Of a stretch of 21,655 nt of DNA, positions 9,601 through 19,454 are shown in pieces (position 1 is the first letter of the stretch; each line of letters begins with the position of its first letter). Location of the stretch: assembly GCA_000226015.1 (NCBI GenBank), contig JH153298.1, forward strand, positions 25,528-47,182. The letters run 5' to 3'. The stretch is from Mnemiopsis leidyi. Taxonomy: Eukaryota; Ctenophora; Tentaculata; Lobata; Bolinopsidae. The translations under genes were made by a program, and so were the position numbers. A model generated the notes under the pieces. It was not told where the DNA came from. It searched no databases and saw only the letters and a list, made by a program, of their open reading frames with translations.

Positions 9601-12600
9601 ATCATGTTATAACTTTTCCTTTAGTGTGCTATATTTGTAAAGCGGTTGTTCTGAACGGAATTCAAAAGTTTCCTTACAAAAATACACATCATACTGTATA
9701 GCTAATGTGGTAACAACAAGCAACATAACATGAGAAATATTTAAAGATCTAAGTGAACACGTAGGAAATTCCTTCATTCTGTGGTTTGTAATAAGTAGGA
9801 TTTCTCAGAGTTGAACACCAAGGTAACCATACTAAGCTTACTTACACGTTACACAGATAATGTGTTAACCTAGGAAGTCTGCTGGTAGCAAGATGTCACG
9901 TGATTATTACAAATTCTCTTGCCGAACACTGAAAATATCACAGAATCAATTACAGTAATTTTAACGTGGACTTATAACTTGATAACATTACAATGACTTA
10001 CATTATTAATTAACTGAACGGCGTAATGAAGCGAAATATTATACTTGAACTTTTGTTGAAACTTATACAAGGATATTTTACAGGGACATTAAACATATTA
10101 AATATGTTGCCTTATGGAATAAGTTCCGCCATGACAACGTAACCAAACTGATTCCATTATTGAATGAAATTGGGATTTAGGTGTAATAAATTAGTAAACG
10201 TTGGTTTTAGTCGTGACGTCATGAGTCATCTAACTTTTCTGCATTACACTATAAAAGTGTGAGTAAGATTTTTCCATCCTCAAAAACTTCAGGTCTTATA
10301 GACAGAATGCCTGGTTGTTGAAAGTAGTACCTGTACAATATATCGAAATATACTGTATCAAATCCAAATTCCGAATCGGTTTCGGTAATTTTTTCTCGTT
10401 TCTTGCATTTTGGCCCGCAGGGCCCAAATGGCTAGATTATTTTGATACGTTTTGTGCACTTGCACAAAAAGTACAAAACAAAGGTTGGCGATCGACAGCG
10501 CAAATCAGGGTATTTTGGAATATTAACTAAAAAGTGTCTGTACGTACGTACGTACGTCCGTACGTTCGCGTGCATGCATACGAATACGATATAGATTTTA
10601 ACGGCCACAGAATGTTCTTCACACTATGCAATGTATACATAACTGCCTTAATGGTTTGTTCTAATCGAAACAATTGCAACAAGATGTACGATAAATTAAG
10701 AGATAATATCAAAATTCTTTTAAACTCAAGTTTTATTTCGGTAATTTGTCGAAAGACAGATAACCTAGATTGAGACATGAATGTAAAAGGTTCATACGTT
10801 CAGCCGTATAATATTGAGTGACGACAAAATAACGAAACGCCATTAGTATTAACACAACGTAGTACGAATAAAGGTCGCACATACAATATAACAATGACGA
10901 CGTCACGCAGAAAATGAACAATGAAAAGAATGCGCGATTGTGTTAAAACTTTTCCGTGTTTTGTGGAGTTTCTAAATCATGCATCGGCTGCATAAATCGC
11001 GCGTTTGTGTTTTCGCGTGAAGAACAATGAAAATTGACCGATATGTCTATTTTGATTCCTTGTTCCGCCAATTGTAATAACAATAAGCGACGGCATGGTA
11101 CGGGAAATTCAGTGGTCACCTGACACAATGAAAATGGCCGCAATTCATATTGAAACTTTCAACAACAATACAAAATGTTTTTTTTCAATAAAACTACAAT
11201 GAGTTACTCACCACTGAAAGTCGTTACACTGAAGACGCTCTCTCAATTCGCGCCTGCTGCTAACATCCCCGACCTCAGAGTAACGCGCGCTCGCGCGGTT
11301 CTGATAGAACAGCTCCTTGTAGTCGTCCATCCAGATCTCGGCTACTAGCTTGGTGTTTTTACTGTACGTCCTCCCGTTGCCTGAGTAACATTTTATTATA
11401 TCACGGGTATATGGGCCCGATCTGGAACAGGTGTTGTTCGTGACTGGCTAACGACTACTACTATCAAATTATTTAGTATAAGTTTCGTTCGTGACAGACT
11501 AATGACGATTACCACCCAACCATTTAGTATAAGTTTCGTTCGTGACGGATAATCATCATTTAGGTGACATCTGTTACCGTTCTAATAGAGATGAGAGTTC
11601 TAGAGAATGATTAAACTATTGAAACAGCAGTTTTATTATAACGAGGATGCTAGAGTTCTGTAGTCAAACATTTTAAATCAAATAACATGAGCCTCAGCTC
11701 TTCGGCCTTTGGTCTAATATAAGACAATAAACAAAATCTTCCGTTTGTGATAATATTTGTTCCACCAAAATGTACTGTCATGTCTACATAGTATATAGTT
11801 GACGTACCGTGTCAGTATTCATGTCATGTTGTCTGTCCGTGTGAATGGTAGAAGTAAGTAGATCTATCCTAAATGTCCTGAGTGAGAGTCACGAGAATAG
11901 AGGTGGTATGGGTCTCATATTTTTTAAAGTTAACTATACAACCATCCTGGTGTTTCTTTGTCACCAAGTCTGTTTGTTCGTCAGCCTGTTTGTTCGTCAA
12001 CTTTTCTCTATGTTCGTCACTCAGTCTGTATGTTCGTCACTCAGTCTGTATGTTTGTCACTCAGTCTGTATGTTTGTGACCCAGTCTGTATGTTTGTCAC
12101 CTAGTCTCTATCTTCGTCACCTAGTCTCTATGTTCGTCACTCAGTCTGTATGTTCGTAAATCTTCTTACCATCAGGGAAGGTGTACGGGTGTTTCTTCCT
12201 AAAGATATGACCCACCCTAGAGCAGGGCATTATGTAGAGGTAACCCCCACACATCCAGTTCTTGAAGCTTATCTCGAAGTTCTCCCCTCCCCAGATGTCC
12301 ATGTTCATGTCATAACCCCCCTGATCTGTAAGGGAAGTTCAGTTAGATCTGTAGGGGAGGTTTAGTTAGATCTGTAGGGGAGGTTTAGTTAGATCTGTAG
12401 GGAGGTTTAGTTAGATCTGTAGGGGAGGTTTAGTTAGATCTGTAGGGGAGGTTTAGTTAGATCTGTAGGGGAGGTTTAGTTAGATCTGTAGGGCAGGTTT
12501 AGTTAGATCTGGCGTTAGAAGATGAATAGTTGCAATGGGGTAGTTGCAACTTTCTTGAAACAGAATTGAAGAAAAAATGATAGAAAATATATTTATTTCA

Positions 12601-15600
12601 GGGTCCTTATCCTTACATCCTCAACTGAAGTTTCTTTTTAACAAACATGGTTAATTAAATCGGGCATTTATAAAGTGGGTATTTTTTTGCTTTCTGTTAT
12701 TTGCGGTGTAACAATAAGATTCTATTTTTCATAAGGGTAAAGACATGACAGGAGAAGGTTTGCATTATATATAATTATAAATGTAGAACGCCCGTATAGT
12801 TGTAAGTTGCAGAATAGATATTATACATGTAAAATAGTTTGCTGACGCGATAACAACTCAGCTAAGTCCGGTTAACTGCTCTGACCCGAGAAAAGTTGTT
12901 AAAAATGTTTTCTGTAAGCAGAACAAAAACAACAGGATTATACGTCGACTGTATGATAGGCTGAACGCACAAAACCGTTTGAATAATGTACATGGTTTTG
13001 CTTTCATAGCTCGTAAATACTCTAAAAAACACCAATCCGTTCCAAAGCAAATTTCCTACATTAAGGATTGCGATCTTAACAGTGCTTTTAGTTCTGTTTG
13101 GACGTCTCTGTACACTTCCATCTATAGACTGCGACTTGAATATCATCCACATGGTTAGTGCTGATGCTAAGTTCGAGATGGAAGTGAAGAGAAGTACCAA
13201 AACGAACGGTAGTCGGTCAACAAAACTGTCAAGTTTGAAATGTGTGACAATCTGCATGTTCATCTTCAGCACCACCGGGTTTTCGGAGGAATTGACCAAC
13301 GAGAATCGTTGGAAATAGATAAGAAAACACAAACACGACACAGCTAGTGGTATTTCCACCACCTTCCTGTTCACGAATCTTATTGGATATGTGATCTGGT
13401 ACCACCTAGTTATAGCCAGTGTCGCAGCTATTATCATAGGTATAAAAACTAGTGCCCACATAACTCCACCCAGCCCCTTCTCTAATGTAGTCGCTGTTCT
13501 GTTGTACTTGTAGTAGTCGGTTTCGCAGAAAGTTTCATTATGATCCCTTACACATTGTTCTTCTATCGGGCTCAATATTCCTATGCTAGCTGGAGGGGTC
13601 ATGAAAACTGATGATACAAAATCTGTTGCAGACAATGCCATGAAGAGATCCCGAGGGATGGATCTCTTTTTGTAAAGGTTGTGTCTGAAGACCAATGGAT
13701 TGAGGATGAACGACACGAGAGCAGCTATGATGATTGCTAGAGTAACCCAAATATCTGGAGAAGACAAACCTCCCTGACTTAACATTGCCATGTTGGTGGA
13801 TATAGAGCTTACCAACTGGAGCAACACATCTAACAACACATAAATAATGACTGCGTTTACGGTCTTTAGTTGTGATAGAGGATTGTAATAAGTAATCATG
13901 GCTTCAAAAAGGAGTATCATATGATTTTATAATTTGTCTACCGAGTTGTGTTCAACTACAGTCAGGGTCAGCTGGTTTAGATAAGGTTGGACAACGTTAC
14001 AACTTACGATTGCACCTGCAACAGATTAACCATTGGTTAAGTAATGCGGGTTATTAAAAAAACGAATTTTCCATTTATCCACTGATGACTGATTCATCCA
14101 CTCACTCTTATTCTAACTCTTATTCTCACTCTTATTCTAACAAAACCATGTGGAATATCAAACCCGCCGATTAAAGGCTCAAATTTTTCATCCTGTTAAA
14201 TCGAATTTTTAACAGATTCTTAGTTTGGAGAAAAAGCTATCAGAGATGTTGCTCTCAGTGATTCATCTTGAATTGATTGATACTAAGATCAGCCAAATAC
14301 TTAATCTCTGTCTGCTGTTCAATGACACATGTACCTTAAATTCGATCTTTGTAAGTTCAGGTGCCCCCAGTACTATCAGAATTGGAGCTAAATAACCGGC
14401 CAGCCCAGATGGTGCAGCTCGATTGCATTATTGAACTGAAACAATAGGGCTGAATAAGTTGGAGATGGGCATACAATGCCTAATTCATTGTCATGACAGC
14501 TCACGATGCCAATGGAGGCACTGGCATAGCGGAATTACTATTTTCAAGTATGCAAAGCATCTCTTACAAGCTCACACTGCCCTTGAATTCCTGTAGTTGC
14601 CGTCTCATTTTCAAGCTTTCAAGGGTCCTAAACTATAGAGCTATCTTTATCCCTGTATCCGTTGTGTATTGATCAGATGACCAATTGTAAAAATTTAGCA
14701 TGTAGATTTGTCTATACAGGAACTAAAAGCAACCTAATGGGCTTCAATTGCTCGAATTATTTTTTGATTCTAATTTTTTAGGAAATTGCAAAAAGAAGAT
14801 TTTTCCGAGAATTTAAAGATATTAAAAAATTCATAATCGCAAAAAGAAAATTTTTATAAGAATTTAAAGATGTTTGAAATTTATATTGCATGAATAAAGC
14901 TGGACCGTTTCTCATTGAATCATGCTTATATCTGGCATTAAGACAACTGGAGGGTGACTCTAACAATTTTTCGTCTCCAAGTTGAAATCTGGCGGAAAAA
15001 TTGCTACTTTTATTTCAAGTTACCATAAATCTTTCCCCTTTCCTTAGAAACAGACTTTACATAGCATCAAAATTTTTCTCTCGCTGTCCTCTACCTGTGT
15101 GAAGAGTTTCAAGTTGGTTGAGAGTCCACAGTAGCTTGTGCATGTTTTCAAACTTAGTTAACATGAAAAATAAAATTTTGGGACTTTGGATGGGTGCCAG
15201 TGATAAACTTTTATTAGTTTTTCATAAAATTTTTAGAATTCCTTTATCAAGGTATCAATAAACTTTGTGCAAATTTTCAGCATGATTTGATAAAAAACGG
15301 TGAAGCTGTGTTCATGCAATGTTAATTTTCAACAATTTTAAAATTCCTGTGTTCATGCAATGTTAATTTTCAACAATTTTAAAATTCTCGGAAATATTTT
15401 TTTGCGATTGCCAACAATATGTCGTCTTAGATTTAAAAAATAATTCGTACAATTGTTGCCCATTAGAGCGCTCTAAGTTCTTGTACAGTCAAATCTACTA
15501 TCTGTCACAAACCCCTGATGAGTGTTTTCTACAATTCGCCCTTAAAAGTAAAGCTATTACAGTATGCTTGAACTTTTTTGACTAAACCTGCTATCCCACG

Positions 15601-18341
15601 CCGGTTTTTAAGATCAAAATAAATTCTCTGAATACCTAATTATACTCCTACAGAAACACTGCAGTCAAGCTCCCTGCTATGTTCACTCCTAAAGGAACTT
15701 CCCTACCCTACCTTCTGATATTTCAACTCTGTCTTGCTAAGGGAACCCTGGATTTAACAACAGTGACAAGCTTACTGAGTGGTACAGGGGACGATGATCA
15801 CACAACAGCGACCTGCCCCAACGGGTATTCTATGATCGTTTGCAGTCTGGCAGCTGGAAGTACTTATCAGATTTCTGATGGTCTTACGTTTGAAACAAAC
15901 GGTTGTAGGGCACATGCTAGAGGTGGTAAGAGTGTCAAGGTGAGAATGATACTTCTAAAGTAGTGTAAATAGAGGTTCGGTAGATAGAGGTCTTACTGTA
16001 TTGAGAAATATCGGGGGAAAGGGAGAAGGCCCGGTAAATCGAGGGACACGGTAAATAGAGGCACGGTAAATAGAGGAACGGTAAATCGAGGTTTTACTGT
16101 ATATATAGAATATACCTGAAAATTAAAGCAAATAGCTAAATAGAAGCCCTAAGTGGATAAACTGATAAGATTTAATTTAAAGCATTGCTGATAAAGATTG
16201 TAAAATTGATGAATTTTCAGAGCCAAGCGACTTGTCTTAAGACCAATAAAAAGTATAAGATCGAGTACAAAAAATTGGAAGTGCCAATCTCAACTACGAA
16301 TAGTCTCAGCTGTGACCCTCCATTTACAATGACGAACTGTGTCTTCCATTCTTACTGGTGGGCTAAACCATCAGGGATACAAACTGACGGGACTCTGCCC
16401 AGTTGCTCGCTGACTCTTTGCACAACCAACACCTGTGTATTACAAGCTGTATGCGTGACAATGAAAGGTATACTTACATTAGTATTTCATGACTGAAATC
16501 AAGTCGACATTACGGAGGTATTTGAACCCCCACCCACCCCCTACAGCCTACTATTTAAGTAAATTAGTTGTCAACAAAATGTTTATGTTGAGAATAAATA
16601 GACTAATTACAATCGGTATGATTAAGAACTTGCCGGACAAAAATAAGACAGAGCGATAAAGAACTTAAAGATTTGTATAATTTTGGGGTAAAATTTGCAT
16701 TTCTTTAAGTTCTTTTAGTTGAATAAATTTACCTGCTAAGCCTAAACTTACAATAGATCCCATCCATAATTAACATGAATTAATTAACATGACTTAGTAA
16801 AACCAAGCTAGAAGTTAATTGGACTGAAATTAACCACAAATTTCAGATTTCACTTACTCGAAAAACCATTTCTTTTCAATAGAGAAGAGACCTCCAGCAA
16901 TCATTGGTGTCACGATAGGGTCAGAGTCTTTTGTCCTCTTTTGGTTGTCTTGTTCAGTAAGCGATACCCATGTGAAATGTAATGCCCAGGTAAACCCACC
17001 TGATGGATAGGAAGGAAATTAACTGACAACCGAGCTAGTGAGCAGGAGTGTATACCTGCTGCTTAACAAAACCGATAGTTTGGCATCATGGGTTTCAATA
17101 TCATTTAATCATTAGGTTAGAATGTGGTCAATAGCACAATAAATTCAATAATACAATTGAAGTATCTAATGTAAAATGTAAAAAAAATGTAGACAACAAG
17201 TCAAATAACGCTATCTATGAATGTTACAATATTTTACGTTTTTATTATGATCAAATTGTACAACTGCAGCACTGTAAATGTTTTAAATTCAATTACAAAG
17301 ATAAAGTAATAATATTGTGATCATTTTTCTGCAATTTTTACTTCAATATTTTTCAATCGTAGAAGAACGAGCTTACAATCTAAATGAATTGCTTAGAAAA
17401 CAAGCATTTCTCATTAACTCATGTATGAAACATATTTTACTGTAACACTTACCTTTAATGTTACTGCTTGCAACCCTATACTCTAAATTCTCTGCTTTTA
17501 TTGGATCAATCACAGGGCTAACTATGCCCCGAGGTTTCTGAGTGAGTTGAAAGAGAAGAGGCTGTAACCAGTCAACATTGCACTCAATGTGAGAGTCCAG
17601 AAACGTTAATACTTCTCCTGCAGCGTTCAGGGCACCATAGATCCGTGATCTGACTAAACCTTGACGTTCAATGTTTCGCAAGACTTTGATTTTAGGATCA
17701 AGTCCTTTGAGTAACCTGCCTGTGTCAGGATCATCACTGCAGTCATCAACCAAAACTATATCTGTCAACAAGTGACTAGGAGTTCTTTTTAATACAGATA
17801 CAACTGATCTCAGCAAAGCAGATCTTGCCTCATTGTAAAATGTCATAATGATACTGGATGATGGTAAATTGCTCCAGTCCTCTGCACGTGCAGCACAGGA
17901 ATAGTGTCTAGAGTCAATAATCTGGCGAAATGATCCAATTTTGTCACTTTGGCTCTGATCAAATGAATTTAGCTTCATAGGGTCACTGTCATGAGCAGAA
18001 TTTTTGATGTATTCTTGGGCATCAAAAGTACTGACAATTGTTTGGTCAACTCTATATTTAACTTTTAAATAAGGATCATGATAAAGCTCTTCTTCAGTTT
18101 GTGGCATATCTTTATTGCCGGCTATATGTTTATTATAATTTTCAGGTGACTCCATCTTAAGGACATTCTGATGAACGACATTATGATCATTCACATTCTG
18201 GGGAAAAATAAAGTCTGTTTTGGGCTCAATAGTCGGTTTGAGACTGATAAGGACACTGCTTCCAGAAGGCATAGTTACTATGTATATTATAAGAAGACAT
18301 GCTGAAATGCCCACAAGGAAAAGCTTAGCAACTGTTTTCAT
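6678..18341 (-). CDS. GALNT11-like: polypeptide N-acetylgalactosaminyltransferase (GALNT11-like), seven exons
   Basis: Transfers GalNAc from UDP-GalNAc to Ser/Thr, the first step of mucin-type O-glycosylation in the Golgi. Exons on the minus strand: 18341-17453, 16999-16858, 12325-12170, 11380-11212, 7443-7293, 7140-7034 and 6825-6678, about 587 aa, normal for the family. Residues 7-24 are a type II signal anchor. The GT-A domain shows [16 protein letters not shown], the metal-binding DSH at about 249-251, the MIAGGLFS motif, WGGEN near 356 and [10 protein letters not shown] with the third metal-ligand histidine. Exons 5-7 form a ricin-type lectin domain (NWCLD, QSW, DDLCLT, CHNG, RWQI). [16 protein letters not shown] favours GALNT11. 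All junctions agree in phase except exon 2/exon 3, where two nucleotides are missing (see findings). The largest intron holds two other genes. Confidence 0.9.
7444..11211. other. GALNT intron 4 (3.8 kb), repeats only
   Basis: I see no supportable exon on either strand. The interval includes CpG-rich patches near 7600-7670 and 10930-11020 with CGCGCG words, CA-rich sequence at 8130-8180, a purine run near 8500-8527, an imperfect duplication around 9520-9640 sharing CATTTA, TCATGT and CTTTAGTGT words, and an ACGT microsatellite at 10539-10567. A broken palindrome TTTGGCCC-GCA-GGGCCCAAA near 10410 suggests remnants of a short mobile element. Confidence 0.5.
10539..10567. repeat. (ACGT)n microsatellite
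   Basis: About seven units of GTAC/ACGT with one C substitution, followed by alternating purine-pyrimidine sequence to about 10590. Short open frames crossing it are not genes. Confidence 0.85.
11471..11546. repeat. 51-bp period duplication in GALNT intron 3
   Basis: ATTTAGTATAAGTTTCGTTC followed by GTGAC occurs at 11471 and again at 11522. A weaker upstream copy (GTTGTTCGTGACTGGCTAA) starts near 11432. Confidence 0.75.
12011..12158. repeat. 20-bp minisatellite next to GALNT exon 3 donor
   Basis: Seven full copies and one partial copy of a 20-bp unit (TGTTCGTCAC + TCAGTCTGTA) run up to about ten bases from the GALNT exon 3 donor at 12169-12168. Degenerate copies extend left to about 11955. 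Apparent ORFs ([10 protein letters not shown]-type) are a by-product of the repeat. Confidence 0.9.
12323..12511. repeat. 23-bp minisatellite built from a 3' splice site
   Basis: Eight copies (one of 22 bp) plus a 6-base partial. On the GALNT coding strand each unit reads TAACTAAACC + TCCCCTACAG + ATC: a branch-point-like word, a pyrimidine tract and an AG. The copy nearest exon 3 (12323-12345) is the most diverged and supplies the presumed real acceptor. Confidence 0.9.
12512..12861. other. intronic AT-rich stretch, nothing recognised
   Basis: This stretch lies between the minisatellite and the 3' end of the GPCR gene and probably contains the GPCR 3' UTR. No coding frame or repeat stands out. 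Confidence 0.5.
12862..13920 (-). CDS. intronless rhodopsin-like (class A) GPCR, orphan
   Basis: A single uninterrupted 352-aa frame with seven membrane segments. TM1 is at about 55-77 (LNP, conserved Asn 74), TM2 91-112 (LSATD with Asp 100, then PP), TM3 152-174 ending [10 protein letters not shown] in the DRY position, TM4 188-204, TM5 236-262, TM6 279-302 and TM7 311-335 with NPVVF in the NPxxY position. An extra hydrophobic stretch at 21-38 may be a cleavable signal peptide. The loop between TM2 and TM3 has NET and NRT sequons and Cys 123/132. Asp 100, the TM3-end basic residue and NP of TM7 support class A; the ligand cannot be predicted. The gene lies on the same strand inside GALNT intron 2, so it needs its own promoter. 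The start could also be Met 8. Confidence 0.8.
   Translation of the reverse strand: MILLFEAMITYYNPLSQLKTVNAVIIYVLLDVLLQLVSSISTNMAMLSQGGLSSPDIWVTLAIIIAALVSFILNPLVFRHNLYKKRSIPRDLFMALSATDFVSSVFMTPPASIGILSPIEEQCVRDHNETFCETDYYKYNRTATTLEKGLGGVMWALVFIPMIIAATLAITRWYQITYPIRFVNRKVVEIPLAVSCLCFLIYFQRFSLVNSSENPVVLKMNMQIVTHFKLDSFVDRLPFVLVLLFTSISNLASALTMWMIFKSQSIDGSVQRRPNRTKSTVKIAILNVGNLLWNGLVFFRVFTSYESKTMYIIQTVLCVQPIIQSTYNPVVFVLLTENIFNNFSRVRAVNRT
13921..15652. other. intronic spacer between nested genes, short duplications only
   Basis: No exon can be supported. It holds a 12-bp tandem repeat (ACTCTTATTCTA-type, 14104-14139), a 51-bp imperfect duplication beginning GCAAAAAGAA at 14788 and 14839, and a 41-bp perfect duplication at 15306-15387. 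It must contain the promoters of the GPCR (-) and the PCSK9-tail-like gene (+), but no clear elements are visible. Confidence 0.5.
15306..15387. repeat. 41-bp perfect tandem duplication
   Basis: Copies 15306-15346 and 15347-15387 are identical (start CTGTGTTCATGCAATG). Perfect identity implies a recent event. Confidence 0.9.
15640..15653 (+). promoter_or_regulatory. 3' splice acceptor-like site 25 bases before ATG
   Basis: ATACTCCTACAG ends at 15653, just upstream of ATG 15679. It may be a 5'-UTR intron acceptor or a trans-splice site, as with the similar sites before 718 and 3660. Confidence 0.35.
15679..16496 (+). CDS. small secreted protein with two PCSK9 C-terminal-like Cys-rich modules
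   Basis: Exons 15679-15939 and 16221-16496 join in phase 0 to give 178 aa. Residues 1-21 are a signal peptide ([12 protein letters not shown]). Module 1, about 46-95, reads [11 protein letters not shown] ... GCRAHARGG ... ATC; module 2, about 118-167, reads [14 protein letters not shown] ... AVC. This C-x-x-G-[YF]-x-[ML]-x-x-C-S ... C-x-A ... A-x-C pattern is what I associate with the repeated modules of the PCSK9 C-terminal domain. No subtilisin domain is present on this strand, so the modules stand alone. The gene sits in GALNT intron 2 on the opposite strand. A GT at 16468 could be a donor adding further exons, but AATAAA 100 bases after the stop favours ending here. Confidence 0.6.
16030..16096. 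repeat. 15-bp tandem repeat (CGGTAAATAGAGG-type)
   Basis: At least four copies of CACGGTAAATAGAGG-like units, in the intron of the PCSK9-tail-like gene. A related word GGTAGATAGAGG lies upstream near 15980, and both stretches end in TTACTGTAT, suggesting a dispersed repeat. Confidence 0.7.
16497..16857. other. 3' flank of the PCSK9-tail-like gene
   Basis: No coding frame. It holds AATAAA at 16593-16598 and again near 16723, then AT-rich sequence with a repeated TTAACATGA word near 16770-16795. The GALNT exon 2 donor lies at its right edge. Confidence 0.5.
16593..16598 (+). terminator. polyadenylation signal AATAAA
   Basis: A canonical AATAAA lies 97 bases after the stop codon of the PCSK9-tail-like gene on the same strand, the expected place for its 3' end. 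Confidence 0.5.
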
Positions 18342-18387
18342 GGTCTTTTCTTGAAACTTTCTGGTGGATTCATTCTAGTCTTGTCAT
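18338..18387 (-). promoter_or_regulatory. two short upstream ORFs before GALNT start
   Basis: On the minus strand ATG 18387 opens a 5-codon frame ending TGA at 18370. ATG 18373 opens an 11-codon frame ([11 protein letters not shown]) whose TGA at 18340-18338 overlaps the GALNT ATG (18341-18339). An acceptor-like GATTTCAG lies just upstream at 18400-18393. Confidence 0.5.
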
Positions 18388-19454
18388 GATCACTGAAATC
18401 AAACGTTTTTTGATCAGTTCAATGGTTTGAAATAAATTATTTTGGTTTTAAAATTATAGAAGGTAAGAGGAGCAATTACTATCACTTTTATAATATGATG
18501 AAAAGTAATAATAGGCTTCAATGTAGCTTCAACATGGATGGGTATTCATGGGATTTCAACGGAAACCACCAGAGGCAGGTGGTGAGGGTACCAACTACCA
18601 GGGTGTCTGCAGACACCCTTTTTGTATCCGAAAATTGAAATAAAATGTTAATAGTAACCAATAACCAGATAACTATCTCAAACTTCTGTGTTGGAATAAT
18701 TATATTTTAATTTAGATTTGCTAAATTACACTTCTAGAGCAGGGTGTCCTGGACATCTTGCAATGAACTAAAATTTTGCAGAGATTATATATAGAATAAA
18801 GATGCGCACGCCGGGGATTATCTTATAACATAACGTGCGTGTAGCGCTCATTATTGTATAGCTGAAAGCACGGTGTTATCCTACACGGACCGCCCTTAAC
18901 TGGCCGATCCCTGTTTACAAGCCATGTTTGAATAATACACAAGCTCTATAGACAGTGTATTATTCATAAATAACACACGACCGAGCGTAGCAAGGGAGTA
19001 TGTTGTTTTTGATAAGCCCAATGAGCAAGTCTTTATTCTTTATAAAACACCACATATAGAATAACGTCCAATTAGGTTGCTCTGTTTGTCATGTGATGTA
19101 AAACAGTGTTTTGATTGGAGAAAAGGGTGTGATCCTTGTTTGTGATTGGTGCAGCAGATCGTGACGTCTAGTCACATGATTAGGGTGAGAGCTGCACATT
19201 AGGCAGTATAGTTTCAGATTGGCTCTGTGCCAAACAGTGTGTATGAAACAGTGTCGTGGGATGTGCGATTGAGTTTGTCAGTTTGAATCGTTAGGTATAA
19301 TTGAGCTGTGAGCATGGGAAGTTTACAACGACTGTATTGTAATTTGACACGGCAATGTGTGGAAAAGTGCCAGCATGACACTGCAAAAATGAGTGTGCGT
19401 GTTTTATAGAAGTTAAATACTTCCAACACTACTATTATACAAATAATTTGAGGT
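18388..19454. other. intergenic region with palindrome and repeat traces
   Basis: No gene can be supported. It contains a perfect palindrome at 18600-18619 and a GAGCGTAGCAAGG-type word near 18985 of the kind common in dispersed repeats. From about 19050 it holds ATTGG (inverted CCAAT) words at about 19112 and 19145 that may belong to the 5' leader of the PHD-finger element. The open minus-strand frame at 19214-19567 is a shadow. Confidence 0.45.
18600..18623. repeat. perfect 20-bp palindrome followed by T5
   Basis: AGGGTGTCTG is followed directly by its reverse complement CAGACACCCT, centred on CTGCAG, then TTTTT. About 30 bases upstream ACCACC-AGAGGCA-GGTGGT forms a second small hairpin. 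Confidence 0.85.

Noticed and set aside
10315-10778. ORFs around the ACGT microsatellite on both strands
   Set aside because: They run through the microsatellite and a broken palindrome, and no conserved motif is visible.
11845-12159. Cys/Val-rich ORF on the + strand ([10 protein letters not shown]-like)
   Set aside because: It is the translation of a 20-bp minisatellite in the GALNT intron.
12150-12365. ORF on the + strand across GALNT exon 3
   Set aside because: It is the antisense shadow of a well-supported exon plus the minisatellite.
12011-12511. Regular short repeats that could suggest a CRISPR array
   Set aside because: The units abut with no unique spacers and lie in introns of a eukaryotic gene, so they are minisatellites.
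13082-13318. 78-codon + strand ORF
   Set aside because: It is antisense to the GPCR coding sequence.
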